A DNA stretch of 64,000 nt from Escallonia rubra (taxonomy: Eukaryota; Streptophyta; Magnoliopsida; Escalloniales; Escalloniaceae). The stretch spans positions 186,001 to 250,000 of the forward strand of contig JAVXUO010002885.1 in assembly GCA_033065855.1 (NCBI GenBank), written 5' to 3'. The notes beneath the pieces were generated by a model that searched no databases, was not told where the DNA came from, and was given only the letters and a program-made list of their open reading frames with translations. Positions 35,696 to 48,159 of the stretch are shown here, in pieces. Every line of letters starts with the position of its first letter. The first letter of the stretch is position 1. A program made the position numbers and the translations under genes.

Positions 35696-36331
35696 ATGGC
35701 GTCGCCTTCGATCTCGAATCCCGAAGCCAACTCGAACCGGTTGCGAGACTCGAAGCGCAAAAAGAGAAGGAAAACCGGCGCCGACGCCCCAACCGAGCCG
35801 GCCACCAACACCGACCCGCCCAGGTGGAAGACCGAGTCCGAACAGCAGATCTACTCGTCCAAGCTCGTCGATGCCCTCCGCCGCCGCCGCCCGGCCGCCG
35901 CCTCCCCGGAGTCCTTTCCCGTTCCCGTCCCCGTCCGCGGCCGCGCCGTCAGGGAGACGGCGGACAGAGTCCTCGCCGTGGCGGCGAAGGGGCGGACTCG
36001 GTGGAGCAGAGCCATCCTCACGAGTCGACTCAGGTTGAGGATGAATAGCCTTAGCAGTAATCATAAGAAGCACAGGAAGGTGAGGGTCACCGGCGATATC
36101 CGGTCGAGGAAACCTGCTGTGAGGAAGACGTTGCCTCCGTTGCAGCGGAAAGTTCGCGTTCTCGGCCGTTTAGTTCCCGGTTGCCGTAAACTCTCTTTCC
36201 CGAATCTTCTAGAAGAAGCTACCGATTATAGAGCTGCTCTGGAGATGCAAGTCCGAGCCATGACTGCCCTCACCGGCCTTCTCACCGGTGCCGCCGCTCC
36301 GTTTGATCGGCTCGGCTCCGGTCTGTCTTAG
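35696..36331 (+). CDS. Atypical bHLH transcription factor, bHLH147/148/149 (AIF) type
   Basis: An uninterrupted 211-codon frame from ATG to TAG in locally GC-rich DNA. Residues 18-26 are a basic stretch (SKRKKRRKT). The segment [16 protein letters not shown] (about 48-63) and the stretch ending [10 protein letters not shown] (about 82-108) are typical of Arabidopsis bHLH147/148/149/150, which include the ATBS1-interacting factors. The helix-loop-helix is at about 148-193 and includes [20 protein letters not shown] and [17 protein letters not shown]. The basic region lacks the residues needed for normal E-box binding; in this family such proteins dampen brassinosteroid growth responses by pairing with other HLH proteins. 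I do not assign a single orthologue. Confidence 0.93.
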   Translation: MASPSISNPEANSNRLRDSKRKKRRKTGADAPTEPATNTDPPRWKTESEQQIYSSKLVDALRRRRPAAASPESFPVPVPVRGRAVRETADRVLAVAAKGRTRWSRAILTSRLRLRMNSLSSNHKKHRKVRVTGDIRSRKPAVRKTLPPLQRKVRVLGRLVPGCRKLSFPNLLEEATDYRAALEMQVRAMTALTGLLTGAAAPFDRLGSGLS

Positions 36332-38591
36332 AGCCCTGGCATTTACAACTTTGCTAAAAGGTGTTTTTATTATTTTTTGTTTAAAAAAGCCTCTTGTTAA
36401 TTATTTTTGAAAATTTTAAATTTGTGTATTTATTGTATACATGGCCACTTTTTTTTCCCCCCTTCTCTTGCAATTTACGTTCAATTTTTGAAATCCTTTT
36501 GCTTTTGGGTAGGGGTTCTTCTTTACCATCAATTAATCATTTGATTTGTTTATTTGGATTGAAATGAACATGCCAACTAATTCTTTGGTTTAATACAATG
36601 TAAGCACCAAACCCTCATGTAGTTGGGTGTTGTTTTGGATAAAGTAATAGCTATATGGTGGGGCAAATAATTCAAGTCCTTTTGTTTTTGGGTGGACAAG
36701 GCATTCATAGAACTTGCTATTTTGAGTATTTGACATCATGTTATGTAAGGTTCTATGATTCATCTTCTTTTGAATTATGCTATACTTATTAGCTTGTTAA
36801 GTGCTTTTATTTCTGCACATAGATGGGGATGGTGTTCTGATTTTTCCAATACTATAGCTGATTTGGATCTCTGAGAGTCGCTAAAGCAAAAGTTGTGCGG
36901 TGCTGGTCATTTAGTGACACTTTTGTGTAGCTACGAATGTCGGACTTAGTAATGACTAGCAATTTTCTTCTTCCACATTCATAATTGTGTTTTTTCCTTT
37001 TCAAATTTGTGATTTCGGTTTGCGTTGCAAGAAGCTTTTGTGAAGAAGTTGAAGAACTACGTGGTTTTCGGCCACTTTTGGAGAACTACTTAATTTAGGA
37101 ACAAACTTACACTAGAGATTGAAGATGAGAGCATAATTGTTGTCTGACATATGGTTATTGAGTAAACTTGATTGGCTTAACTGATGTTGGTACTGAGGGT
37201 TCAAACAATAACACAATCATTCCTGCATTGTTTGTTATTACCCATGAAGATGAAGCAATTATTTCAAATATTTTTTTGTACCTTTCGTACTTGATTGTGT
37301 TTACCTGATTAGGGCCTGGTTGAGATCGAAATTGTTCTTGACTTGTGTTTGCCTGGTTAGAGCCTCGTTCAGCTTGCATCTTGGTATAGCTAGGTTAATC
37401 TGTTTAGATTTTTTTCAACAAGAACCAAGCTTTTGGAGCTATGTTCGTTATCGGAGAAATCAAACTCAAGCCCGATGAAATTGTGCATATACTTAAGGAA
37501 GTCAACCCCTAGCTCGACTAATTTTTTTTTTACATCCCTAATTACTTTTGTTCTCGAAACCCCTAAATCACCATGTCCATGGCGACATATAAAATTTATA
37601 ACCTACAAATAAATCAATAGTAGTTCCACGTTTAATTTATACATGACTTTTGTTCTTAATTCCCGTCCGGGTAAGTGATTATGGTAGATTCTTTTACAAC
37701 ATTCTTAGCCTATATCATGTATTCCCACGAGAGAAATGTCACATATGCAACCTCCAATCTTCGGTTACAATATCAATAGTTACCGTATCACCGATTTATC
37801 CCGAGAAAATGAAAGACAAACAAAATTAGAGTAAGATTCTGTCAACGTTCCCGCAATACAATGGACCAACGACTGGTCATTGAATTTTCATGCCGCTGTA
37901 CCAAATAATTATTGCAAGCAATCAAACAAGTAGTGCGTCAATATTTTGGATACACCGTAAAACAGGAAATTGTGTACACATACAAAAGGGAGGCGGGGAG
38001 AGAGAGAGAGAGAGAGATTAGAGAGGGGAGACTTAACCCCCACAAGTTTGAAAGTTGGCGCATCTGCCAAAAAGAGTTTATAGGCAAGGGCTCATCCCCA
38101 TGTGCTCCATTTTGAAAAAGCAATCAAAGCAGTCAGCCACACCCACTTATGGCACATGTGACATCTATAACTCCACGCCTTTGCATTTGAATTGAATTGA
38201 ATGAATGCCCCCATTTACATTTTAGTGTCCATGATAAAACTTTATGGTCAAGGATATTTTTTGTTACCTGTTTGCCATTGGCACCTACGTACGTAGCTCT
38301 AATTAAGATAAGCTAGCAATTCAATTCTCCCAACCCCAACCCCAACCCCACCACTGTTGGGGCCAAAAACAAAAGCGTCGCTCTCAAATCTCAATCTTAG
38401 CTCTCCTGTTTTCGTGTTATTAAGGGCTAACACGTGTGCCCCCAACCCTGTCCGCCCTGCTGTCACTTTTCGGACCATATCGCCATCGCTAGGGTTTTGG
38501 AGATGAAAAGGGGATGGTGTTTGCATGGAGATCGAGATAAAGGGCCACTTGTTTTGTTCTTGTAGCCTTCTTTCCGTAACAACAACAACAC

Positions 38592-38626
<35 letters not shown>

Positions 38627-41600
38627 GTGTGTGCGCTTTCATGATTCCTGAATGTGTACTGCACTTACAAAACTCACATGCATCCATGTGATCGACTTTA
38701 ACCAAAGAACCCATCTTTTCCAATCCGGATCGGATATGCTACCAGATCAACTCCACAAATCTCTTAATCTGTAGTAGCTTGATGGGTATGTTTTTTATAC
38801 TAATCATGCTAGTACTAGAAGAAATAGGGAAACTGGCCCACTGTCCCAATTAGCTTATCAAGCTGCCTCCCATGAGAGTTGCTAGGATTGGTATCCTATA
38901 TATATATATATATGAAGGTCCTTTTTTGGCCTTGGTCAGCCGTTAAGCTACATTTTAGAGCACCATTTTAGGGTAGGTGGTCTTATATGTGCCTTTTGTT
39001 CATGCAGATACAATGTTCAAACACACAAAGGGAAAGCAGCTACGGTAATCTAACACAAGGTTTGATTCACACATGGCGCTTTTGCCCACGAATATCCAAT
39101 CCCTACATCAAAACAACCGAGTCTGTCCCAACCCCACGAGGGAATATCTGAGCTAGGCTATCAGTTTACATGGCCATCATCTTAGGAGTTATACGAAAAC
39201 AAGTCTTGCCACAAAAGTAAAATTATTCAACTTGGATCTAGCAGTCACAAGAGTAAGTCCAGATAGTTCTCCTCAGAGCCTAATTAGCAGTTCATGACTG
39301 CACAAAGGATCCTGAATATAAGCTCTCAACATTCACAAAGCTTATTTTCAGTAACCAGTTACCATAGATCCTCCTATATCTTCAAGAATATTTGGTTGCA
39401 AGTGATTTGCATCGTCCTCATGCCTTCATCTCAAACTAGTTGTGATGGGTTACATATAATCATCTTGACACACTCGTATATAAGCACAATACTAAGTGAA
39501 GTATTTGGTAATAAAATTGCTGGGGGAAGTTGAAGTTTAAAACGAGTGGGCTCCCTGGCTAAGCCCCCTAGACCAGTCACTGTCCTAATGGCACATTTTC
39601 CTCCAAATGAAAGGCTAACATGCACGGGTGCAAGCTTGACAGCCAACTATCACTTTTGGGACGGAGACATCCATATGTATACATATACCAAGTGGCATCG
39701 CAATCAAAAGGGGGGTGCATTCTATAGCAAGGAGGTGTCCAAGCCAAAGGACCACATAATGCTTGCAACCTTCGTAGGCATCTCAGACAAAGCTGAGAAA
39801 ACACATCATGTGTGTGTTTTCATGGATTCATAAAAGCTCACATGCGGCCATGTGACTTCAATTAAGCGAGCTATCTCTTTTTTGGCAACTTACCAGATAT
39901 CTCACCAATCTTCTTGTTGGGTTGGAGTTAGTAGCATGGATTTTTTGTAGCACCGCACTTGAAGACCATTGTCCGTTCCTACCTTACCATGCCCAAGTTG
40001 GTGTCAAATTGGCTGCCTCTGTGGGGGACTACTATTGTTGATTTCCTATTTAGGCTCTTTACTAAACGAAGAGAAAAGTGAGACCAGAAAATTAAGTGAG
40101 AGCGTACAGGTACTGATTAAAAGAAATGGTAGCAACGCAATGATGTAACTAGTGTCGCATTTACGAGTGTTAACTTTAAGATATGAAACTTTCTTACAAC
40201 GACGAATTCTTAAATGATTGTTGTATACAACGTTATATAATTTCGCCGTTCTGGATGTTGTTAAAGTCCCACGTCGACAATACATGAATTGAGATCGGCT
40301 TTTGTACTTGGTCAATTTCTGTTCCTCTAGAACATGCTTTTAGGTTGAACAACATATTTCAACGTGATATCAGAGCTACCCTTGATCCATGGTCTTTGAG
40401 TTGCAACCTTGCCACTTCTTTGTATATACAGACCGCTTTACTTGGCCTTGGCTCGAGTTTTGTATCACCTCGTACTCCACGCCATGCGTGAAAGTGGAAG
40501 TTAAAGCTCCATATCAACTATATATGATGATTGTGATTTGTTCTCATGCATAGCGAGCTTATCCTTATTTAGAGCATATTTTTTATTTGGACATCAGGTT
40601 TTAACACATGCTTTGTTTGATAACTTTGTCAATAAGAATTGCCTGTATTCTTTTTTTTTCCCGTGTGGCGGACAAATATCTAAGTTAAAAAAAAAAGAAA
40701 AGAAGAAACACACACAACATTACTAGCTAGGACCTCCTTGTAATCAAATTAGCTTGAACATAGGGCCAACTATACTCATCCAAGATTGAGCACACGCATA
40801 TCAATATTTCATACCATCCCAGATCTAATTAATAATTTGACACCAGCCCAAACAACTTTACTTGTTCACCAAATGCTTTAAAGTTTGGGAAGTCCTTGGC
40901 TTTTTGGGTCTTCTTCTCCTTGTTTTTTTTTTTCTTTCATTTTCCTCTTCTTTCCTGGTAACCAGCTGGATTTCTTCTTTATTGATTGCCTAATTGCCTG
41001 CATGTTTCCAGCTTGGCGTAGCGTACCACTTGTCATGTTTGCGGGGGGGATATCTGATTTGGACAACTCACTTCCACATGGCACCTTGATTATTAATTTA
41101 AGGCAGCCAAGTCAGATATGTATGATTGGTTCGAGGACCATGTATTCCTCCATCTTAAGGCGTCCCACGTTGTAAAAATGAACTCCGGTGGTCCTTAGCT
41201 AGATATTAAACGCAAAAAGCGTTATATAGTAATAATTACCGCTCGTTAGCCCATACTTATATGCTTAATAGTAATAATAAAATTAGTAGTAACAGTAGTA
41301 ATAGTAAAATTGTTCTTTCACCTTCTCAATTACATGAGTTTTCTAACGCCTTTTGTCCTTAAAATGAGCTTTCATAACCATTGTTTGCCGTTTAGAAACA
41401 AATAAAGAAATAAACTAATATTTTAAATGATGGAAATAGTTTCTCCAAAATAATAATTATAATAATGATAATTCGAGTGTTGAGAATTATATTAATTAAT
41501 GCTACAAGAAGACAAAAAAAAAGATATAAAAATGCAATAGAAACTAAAACGAGGTATGCGATCTAAGAAGAGAGATATGAAAAATCTGTTTGATTGGTTG

Positions 41601-42305
41601 AATTTCAAAAATACAAAAGAATACATACTAAATAGGAAAAAGTAAATCAAATTTTCCTCTCAACTTCGACCTTAATGTCCAGTAAAGTTAGGTATGAACG
41701 GTAATTCAACATCTTTTCTTGGACAACAGTGACGGAATATTCATCGAATAGAATTAGTCACAAAAGCAAGACATATATAATTATAATACTCATATTTTGC
41801 AACGCAGAAAGACATTAACTTGTTGGACCCACATCTACATTTTGGAGGCTATATATGTTGTTTGGACCCATAATAATATTATAGATAGAAAGTTTGGCAG
41901 GCCTGTGGTAGATGGTACTCTAGATCTGGTGGCGTGCATGACTAGCTAGCTAAATTAGACACACAACACAACAATGCGGACCATGGCCATAGATTTTTAG
42001 CAAGAAAGGTTGAGAGCTATGATCCCTAGAGACTCTTACCAGTGTAGCATAGGGGACAAATTGTTGACTCCTCTGCAATTGAAACCATTCCCACTTGCAT
42101 CTGAAATGTTGGCATCTGGCTGCTTAATGAGGAGGCCCATTTTGCTACTACAACTCACGTGGGGGTCTGTGGTGGCTCAATCTAGCCTGGGCGTGCTGCT
42201 AGACACTACTACTCGTGTATACAGCACTAAATTCACATAGCATAGTATGTCTCGTTCACATTGGTAAGGTTAGGTTTCTTTCACTGTCATAAACTGGACC
42301 CAATG

Positions 42306-42306
<1 letters not shown>
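36332..42306. other. Intergenic region after the bHLH gene
   Basis: No gene supported over 6 kb. It holds a (CA)n/(GT)n microsatellite (38594-38633), a TA run near 38899, and two segments (about 38200-38750 and 39750-39890) that resemble each other and another segment at 52230-52650. None of the open frames has recognisable domains. Confidence 0.55.
38200..38750. repeat. Non-coding segment similar to 52230-52650
   Basis: Shared ordered words include TATGGTCAAGGATA, CTAATTAAG, GGGC(T/C)AACACGTGTGCC, CTGCTGTCACTTT, ATCGCCATCG and TAGGGTTTTGGAG. Order and spacing are kept although the rest differs, so this looks like an old duplication. Confidence 0.55.

Positions 42307-42348
<42 letters not shown>
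42307..42348. repeat. (TA)n tract at the left of element 2
   Basis: Uninterrupted TA repeats ending directly at the first G of the element. Confidence 0.95.
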
Positions 42349-42351
<3 letters not shown>

Positions 42352-42776
42352 AGCTGATCCGTTGAGAGCGTTACCAAAATATGAAAAGTTACAAGCGCGA
42401 TCTTGCCATCCATCCCGAAAGATGGACGGCTCAAATTTTTTTTTTTGCGTTTTTTTAAGTACGTCCGCTACATTATGTAGGGGACAATTTTTTGACAAAA
42501 ATACCTTTTGTGTCCATCCGCTACATTATGTAGCGGACTATCGAGACTACTATTCTGACTTTTTTTTAAATCCGTCCGCTACATAGCAAACAATTTTTTG
42601 ATAAAAATACTCTTTGAAAACTTGTACTGTTCTGACTTTTTTTTAAATCCGTTCGCTACATTATGTAGCGGACAAGTTTTTGATAAAAATACTCTCTGAA
42701 AACTTGTCCGCTACATAATGTAGCGGACTTTCTGACTATCTCTTTCTCTGTCCTTTCTTTCTCATTTCTATTCTGA

Positions 42777-42813
<37 letters not shown>

Positions 42814-43945
42814 CCCACTCCACTCCCCCATTCCTCCTTTGCTTCTTCTTCAACAACCGAATAAATTCTTTTCATCTGTGCTTTGCTTTTCTTTTCATCG
42901 GGCTAGACTCGGGCTTGGAGCTCGACGAATCGGACGTGTGGAGCTCGGTCGGCGGCGGCGGCGTCTCGCCGAACTACATGAAACCGGTGGTGAGTTCGAG
43001 AAAGAAGCCGCTGGCAGTGGCAAAGAGGGCTGAGGCGGTGGTCGGGGGGACGGCGTCGTCGCTGCCGGTGAACATACCGGACTGGGCGAAGATGAAGATA
43101 TTGAAGGAGGACTACAAGGACAAGCGGCGCCGGGACATCGACGATGATGTGGACGGCGAGGATCTCTGACCCCATCTCTGAATTCAGAACCTCTCTAACC
43201 AAACAACTTCTTCTTCTTCTTCTTCCTCTGTTTTCTCGAGAACAGCACCACCCTATCATCTTGATACTACAAACATATGCTTCATATCCCGAAAACTGTG
43301 GCAAGTCTTTCCTCGGGAAGGAGTTTTCTGGCCTTTTAGCTCTCTGGGTGTGCGTTTATATTGTTTATCAGAGTAGACAGAGGAATTGAAAGCCACAGAT
43401 TCTGCTCAAAGGAGTCAGGCGGTGAGCTTCGGAGTTCCAAATACGGGTAAAATCCTCCATCCAGCTTTCCAATCTTAGCTCCTTTGTCTGCTCTCATTCA
43501 GTTGGAATTTCTGTTTGTTAAAAGGTATAGTTGCTGAATCAATACAGGAGGATGAATGCTGAGCTTGTTCCAAACATACTGAGGAGAAAAGAAGAGAGAG
43601 AAAGGACAAGAGAAAGTGAGAAATTGACGTGAAAGAGAGATGTGTCAGAAAATATATTGTCTACTTGTCCGCTACATTATGTAGCGGACTGTCTATTTGT
43701 CCGCTACATAATATAGCGGAGGTAACGGACTCTGTCATTTCTGTCAGAACATTAAAGACAGAAAGAGAAAAAAGATCTGAAAACTTGTCCGCTACATAAT
43801 GTAGCGGACGGACTCGGAGGGTATTATTGTCAAAAAAAGTCAAAAAATTGTCCGCTACATAATGTAGCGAACGTACTTAAAAAAACGCAAAAAAAAAAGA
43901 TCTGGGCCGTCCTATTTTGCTAACGCTCTCAACGGATCAGCTCCC
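42349..43945. mobile_element. (TA)n-inserted element 2 carrying an S40 gene fragment
   Basis: The terminal inverted repeats are GGGAGCTGATCCGTTGAGAG and its exact complement at the right end; TA runs abut both ends. Inside each end lie copies of the palindrome CCGCTACATNATGTAGCGG (42517, 42654 and 42706 on the left; 43667 and 43787 on the right), then pyrimidine-rich DNA on the left and purine-rich DNA on the right. The centre is a GC-rich host gene fragment. No transposase is present. This is the plan of a Pack-type element. Confidence 0.82.
42915..43169 (+). pseudogene. S40-like (DUF584) senescence regulator fragment
   Basis: An open frame without an ATG reads ELDESDVWSS, then a spacer, then SLPVNIPDWAKMKILKEDY and KDKRRRDIDDDVDGEDL before a stop. 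These are the conserved N-terminal and central motifs of plant S40 (DUF584) proteins. The C-terminal part (the PPHE segment and the following helix) is missing, so the copy is truncated. It lies wholly inside the transposon and was probably captured from a host gene elsewhere. Confidence 0.75.
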
Positions 43946-43959
43946 ATATATATATATAT
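43946..43959. repeat. (TA)n between elements 2 and 3
   Basis: Only about 14 bases of TA separate the right end of one element from the left end of the next. Confidence 0.9.
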
Positions 43960-45000
43960 GAGCTGATCCGTTGAGAGCGCTAGCAAAATAGGCTATTTTG
44001 CTAGCGCGATCTAGCCGTCCATCCTGAAAGATGGATGGCCCAGATCGCGCGTTTTTCGAATACTGTCAGTCGTCCGCCATACTGTATAGCGGACGGCTTT
44101 TTTTACCTTTTTGCCCCTCCGCACCATCCGCTAAACTGTATCCCGGACGATATTGAAGTCCTGACACGGGACAGCAAAAAGGTATCCGCTATACAGTGTC
44201 GCAGATCTGGCCGTAATACCCAGACCATCCGCTACATTATGTAGCGGACTAGTTTTCTGACATTTTTTTTCTCTCTCTCCCTTTTCTCTCATTAATGCTC
44301 TGATTTTTTTCTCTCTCTCTGTCCTTTCTCTCATTCGCTACATAATGTAGCGGACTAGTTTTCTTACATTCTCTCTCTCTCTCTCTCGTATTAATGCGCT
44401 CTGGCTTTTTTTTCCTCTCTCTCTCCTTTCGCAGGTCATAAACCCATAGACACCATCTCCCTGCACCCTTCAACCTTCTTCCCCGACCTCAAACCATGCA
44501 AAACCCTAAAATACCTGTCCCAGGTCCACGCTAAATTCATCAAAACCGGCCGCATACGCGACCCCTTCGCCGCCGCCGAGCTCCTCCGCTTCCTCGGACT
44601 CTACCACTGCAATCTTCGCTACGCCCGCCACATCTTCGACCAAATGGACCCACCCAATTGCAGGTCTTGGAACACCATCATCAGAGCCCTCTCCGAAAGC
44701 GACCAAAACGACGACGACCCATTTCAGGCCTTGGTTCTTTTTCGTCTGATGCTTGTTGACGAGCTTGTGGAATCCAATAGGTTTACGTTCCCGTCAGTAC
44801 TCAAGGCGTGTGCGCAAACGGGTCGGGTCGAGGAAGGGAAGCAAGTCCATGGGATGGTTGTGAAGATTGGTTTGGAGGATGACGAGTTTGTTCTGAGTAA
44901 TCTTGTCAGAATGTATGTCATGTGTGGTGCCATGGAGTATGCTCATGTAATGTTCAATTCGAACAAGGTGAATGTGGAGAGGAAAACTCAGATGGCGACC
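43960..45000. mobile_element. (TA)n-inserted element 3, left part, carrying a PPR fragment
   Basis: It starts GAGCTGATCCGTTGAGAGCG beside the TA run and has the same internal palindromes (44227-44249 and 44334-44356) and CT-rich stretch as element 2. A PPR gene fragment follows. No matching right end is visible; the element appears cut off before the telomere-like tract at 45231, so the end coordinate is approximate. Confidence 0.65.
44437..44987 (+). pseudogene. PPR protein fragment, LPA66 (At5g48910)-like
   Basis: One open frame begins HKPIDTISLHPSTFFPDL, then LSQVHAKFIKTGRIRDPFAA, RNTI-type repeat helices (CRSWNTIIRALSESDQ) and NRFTFPSVLKACAQTGRVEE with GKQVHGMVVKIGLEDDEFVL. These are the first PPR repeats of the PLS-class editing factor LPA66. 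It stops being similar at about NSNKVNVE; most repeats and the C-terminal E and DYW parts are absent. An AG precedes the frame and there is no ATG. It is a captured N-terminal fragment, not a gene. Confidence 0.85.
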
Positions 45001-45230
45001 CCCGTCTACGGCGACGACGCCCCCCCCCCCCCACGGCGTCGAGCCCCTCCACTTCTCCCAAGCCCTCTACTGCCACCGCCGCACCACCTTCTATAAGCTC
45101 CATTTTACCCTATTTTTTTAATGCATGTAAGTGCAATTCAATTGAATTTGAATTTAATTTGTTATAATATATAGTGTAATTGTATGTGGTTTGTTATAAT
45201 TGCTATAATGTTTAATTGTATTAGAAGTTT

Positions 45231-45780
45231 AATTAACCCTAATTAACTCCTAATTTATAGTAATTAACCTTAATTGAACCCGGTTAATCCTAATTAACCC
45301 TAATTAATCTAAGTAAACCCTAATTAGCTCTAATTAGTCCTAATTAATACTAATTAGCCTTAATTAATACTAATTAACTCTAATTGAACCCGATTAACCC
45401 TAACTAGCCCTAAGTAACCCTAATTAACCCTAATTTATCCCTAACACATCTTGAAGTAACCCTAATTAACCGTAATTAAACCTAATTAATCTAATTAAAT
45501 CTTAATTACCCAAATTAACCCTAAGTAGTCCCGATAAACCCTAACTAAACCCTAGTTAACCTAATTAGGGTTAATTAAGGTTAACCCTGATAAACCCTAA
45601 CTAAACCCTAATTAAATCCTAATTAACACTAATTAACCCTAATTGATCCCGATATGATTAACCCTAATTAGCCCTGATAAACCCTAACTAAACCCTAATT
45701 AATCCTAATTAAACCCAATTAACCCTAAGGAACTCCTAATTAACCCTAGTTAACTAGGGTTAACTAAGATAAATTTTGTA
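45231..45780. repeat. Degenerate telomere-like tract beside CACTA copy 1
   Basis: About 550 bp of CCCTAATTAA-type units, clearly derived from or converging on the plant telomere repeat CCCTAAA but with inserted AATT. It ends immediately before transposase sequence. A comparable tract lies in CACTA copy 2. Confidence 0.85.
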
Positions 45781-45782
45781 GG

Positions 45783-48014
45783 TAGAAGGATAAATTCGAC
45801 GGGACAATCGAGCGTGAGGTTGTCACATTGGACTATTCATCTGGTGAAGAAGTGTTCTCGCACCTGGAGGCACTTGATACTAACATATCATACGACAATG
45901 GTGTGTCGGATCAGAAGATTTCAGGATATGGGAAATAGCACAACTGGAGGAAACAATGTATTTTCTGAGAGTTAGCCTATTGGAGGACACTCATTATCCG
46001 AAACAACATTGATGTGATGCACATTGAGAAGAATGTTTTCGATAATGTGTTCAACAGAGTGATGAATGTCAAGGGAAAATTGAAATATCACCTTAAAGCG
46101 AGAAATGATCAACGACAATTGGGTGTACACCGTGAACTGCATCCTCAGACAGTCAGCGGGAGAACGATACTTCCAAAAGCACCTTACTGTCTAGACAAGA
46201 AACATGTGGAGAAGGTCTGTCAGCGGGTTAAGAATTTAAAGCTTTCAGATGGGTATGCGTCCAACATATCTCGTTACTGCAATGTATCGGAATGCAAGTT
46301 TCAAAAGATGAAGAGTCACGACTGTCACGTATTTATGGAAATATTCATTTCTATTGCCTTCTGGGGACTGTTTCCAAGGTTTGTATGCGAGACTTTAACT
46401 GAATTATCTAATTTATTTCGAGATATCTGTTCTTCTACAATCCGAGTGAGTAACATAGAGGTGCTTGAGAAGAACATTGTGTTGACAATTTGCAAGCTTG
46501 AGAAAATCTTTCCACCGTCATTCTTTGATTCAATTGAGTGTTTACCCGTTCACTTGGCGTATGAAGCTAAGATGGGTGGGCCTGTATAATATCGGTGGAT
46601 GTATCTATTCGAGATGTATTGCTTTAACTCTATGTTGTTCGTTTACACGTAATGCAAACCCTGTTGTCATTGATATTCCACCTAACTCTATTCGTTAAAC
46701 TTTCAGGTTCATGTTCCATTTGAAGAAGAAAGTCCGTAATAAAACTCGTGTTGAGGGCTCAATTACTGAAACTTATGTAATGGAAGATCTTGTAAACTTT
46801 TGTAGCCAATATTTTGGGTCTAATGTTAATACAAGGTTAAATCAACTAGGTCGAAATGAGCCCGGAGCCAGCACACATTTGGAAGAGCAATTGTCAATAT
46901 TCAAGCAGTCAGGTAGTCCATTCAGACGACCTATATTCGGTGGCTAACGGATGTAAAGTACAATCCTGCAACAATATATGCCCTTCTAAATTGTGATGAA
47001 ATTTCAGCATTCGTTGAGTAAGTTTCTGTCTTCAAATAATTACTGTACATAATTGAAAATGTGTGATTAAGGGGTTAACTTTCTCGATTTGCAGTGAGTT
47101 CGATGCGGAATCTTTAATCACTGATCTCGCTGGACTTGAATCTCATCAGAAATCATAATTTGTAGAGTGGTTCAAAAGACATGTAAGTCTTTAACCGAAA
47201 TATACTATGTATTATATACATCTATGTGGTTTATTAAATTTTACCGTCTTTTATAATAGGTTCAGTTGGTCGATAAACCAGTAGCCTCCTTGTTGAAATT
47301 ACTAGCTCAAGGCCCTAGTAAACAAGTAGCCTGTCATGGAGGCTATATCATCACTGGGTTTAGGTTTAACGTAAAACATGATGACCGGACAAAACAAACA
47401 CAAAACAGTTGAGTCTTGGTCAACGGCGACAATTATGACGAGAATTGCATGGACTTTTATAGAGAGCTGTATGAGATTGTTGAGTTAACATATCTGGGTT
47501 CTTAAAACCGCCTGGTAATGTTCAAGTGTACATGGTTCTATGTCACATGCAGTAGAGGAATCCGTGTTAGCTCGCAAGGGATTGTAGATGTCAATGTTAA
47601 GTCAAAACTTGCATCAGATGAGTCATTTTTGTTTGCTAGTCAAGCTGCACAAGTCTTTTATGCGGAGGACGTTGCAAATCCCAAATCTCATTGGTATACA
47701 GTTATCAAGTTTAAGAAATTGTCAGTGGCATATAACAGTGAGGTAGACACTTTTCAAGCTGACCAAGCACCAGTCTTGGTACCTGTTGAGGTGAACAACG
47801 AGGTGGACGATCTTTCTTTTTAACCAACACTTGATATATGAGAAGAAGTCGTAGATGATGACGCGGAAGACGTAGAAAGTGTTGAAGATGATGAGGCTGA
47901 GTTTATTGACGAAGATGAAGAATTACTCGATGAAGAGGACGACGAGTCACAGGAAGAAGAGGATGACGAGTCCGACATTGATGATGGCGATGATTCCCAA
48001 AATGAAGATGATTG
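45783..48014 (+). pseudogene. TNP2-type CACTA transposase remnant
   Basis: The region containing IDVMHIEKNVFDNVFN, GYASNISRYC, KMKSHDCHVFM and KLEKIFPPSFFDSI (46014-46589) matches the DUF4218 part of plant TNP2 transposases. An in-frame TAA follows PV at 46587; a GT-AG intron then leads to VEGSITETYVMEDLVNFCSQYF (to 46947). A DUF4216-like part (VMFKCTWF...VNVKSKL...SQAAQVFYAEDV) lies at 47518-47823, followed by a very acidic tail. Several stops and the missing N-terminal half make it dead. Confidence 0.88.
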
Positions 48015-48159
48015 ACTTGTACTGTTATAACATGCATTCTTTTAGTACTCGGTTCATATAGTGTTTTTATACTCGGTTCATTTATATAGTGTTGTAACAT
48101 GTTGTAGACTATACATTTTTTTAATGTGTTAATTTCTTTGGACTTGTTGTACACGAAGT

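Noticed and set aside
35638..36073. Long open frames overlapping the bHLH gene on both strands
   Set aside because: High GC content leaves other frames open; only the 35696-36331 frame has the family's motifs.
35657..36073. Minus-strand gene antisense to the bHLH
   Set aside because: Composition-driven frame rich in Gly, Arg and Ala without domains or splice signals.
41480..41515. Possible left end of CACTA copy 1 (GCTACAAGAAGACAAAA)
   Set aside because: The first bases are not CACTA, and the TCCGTCGCTAAA subterminal words that mark this family are absent.
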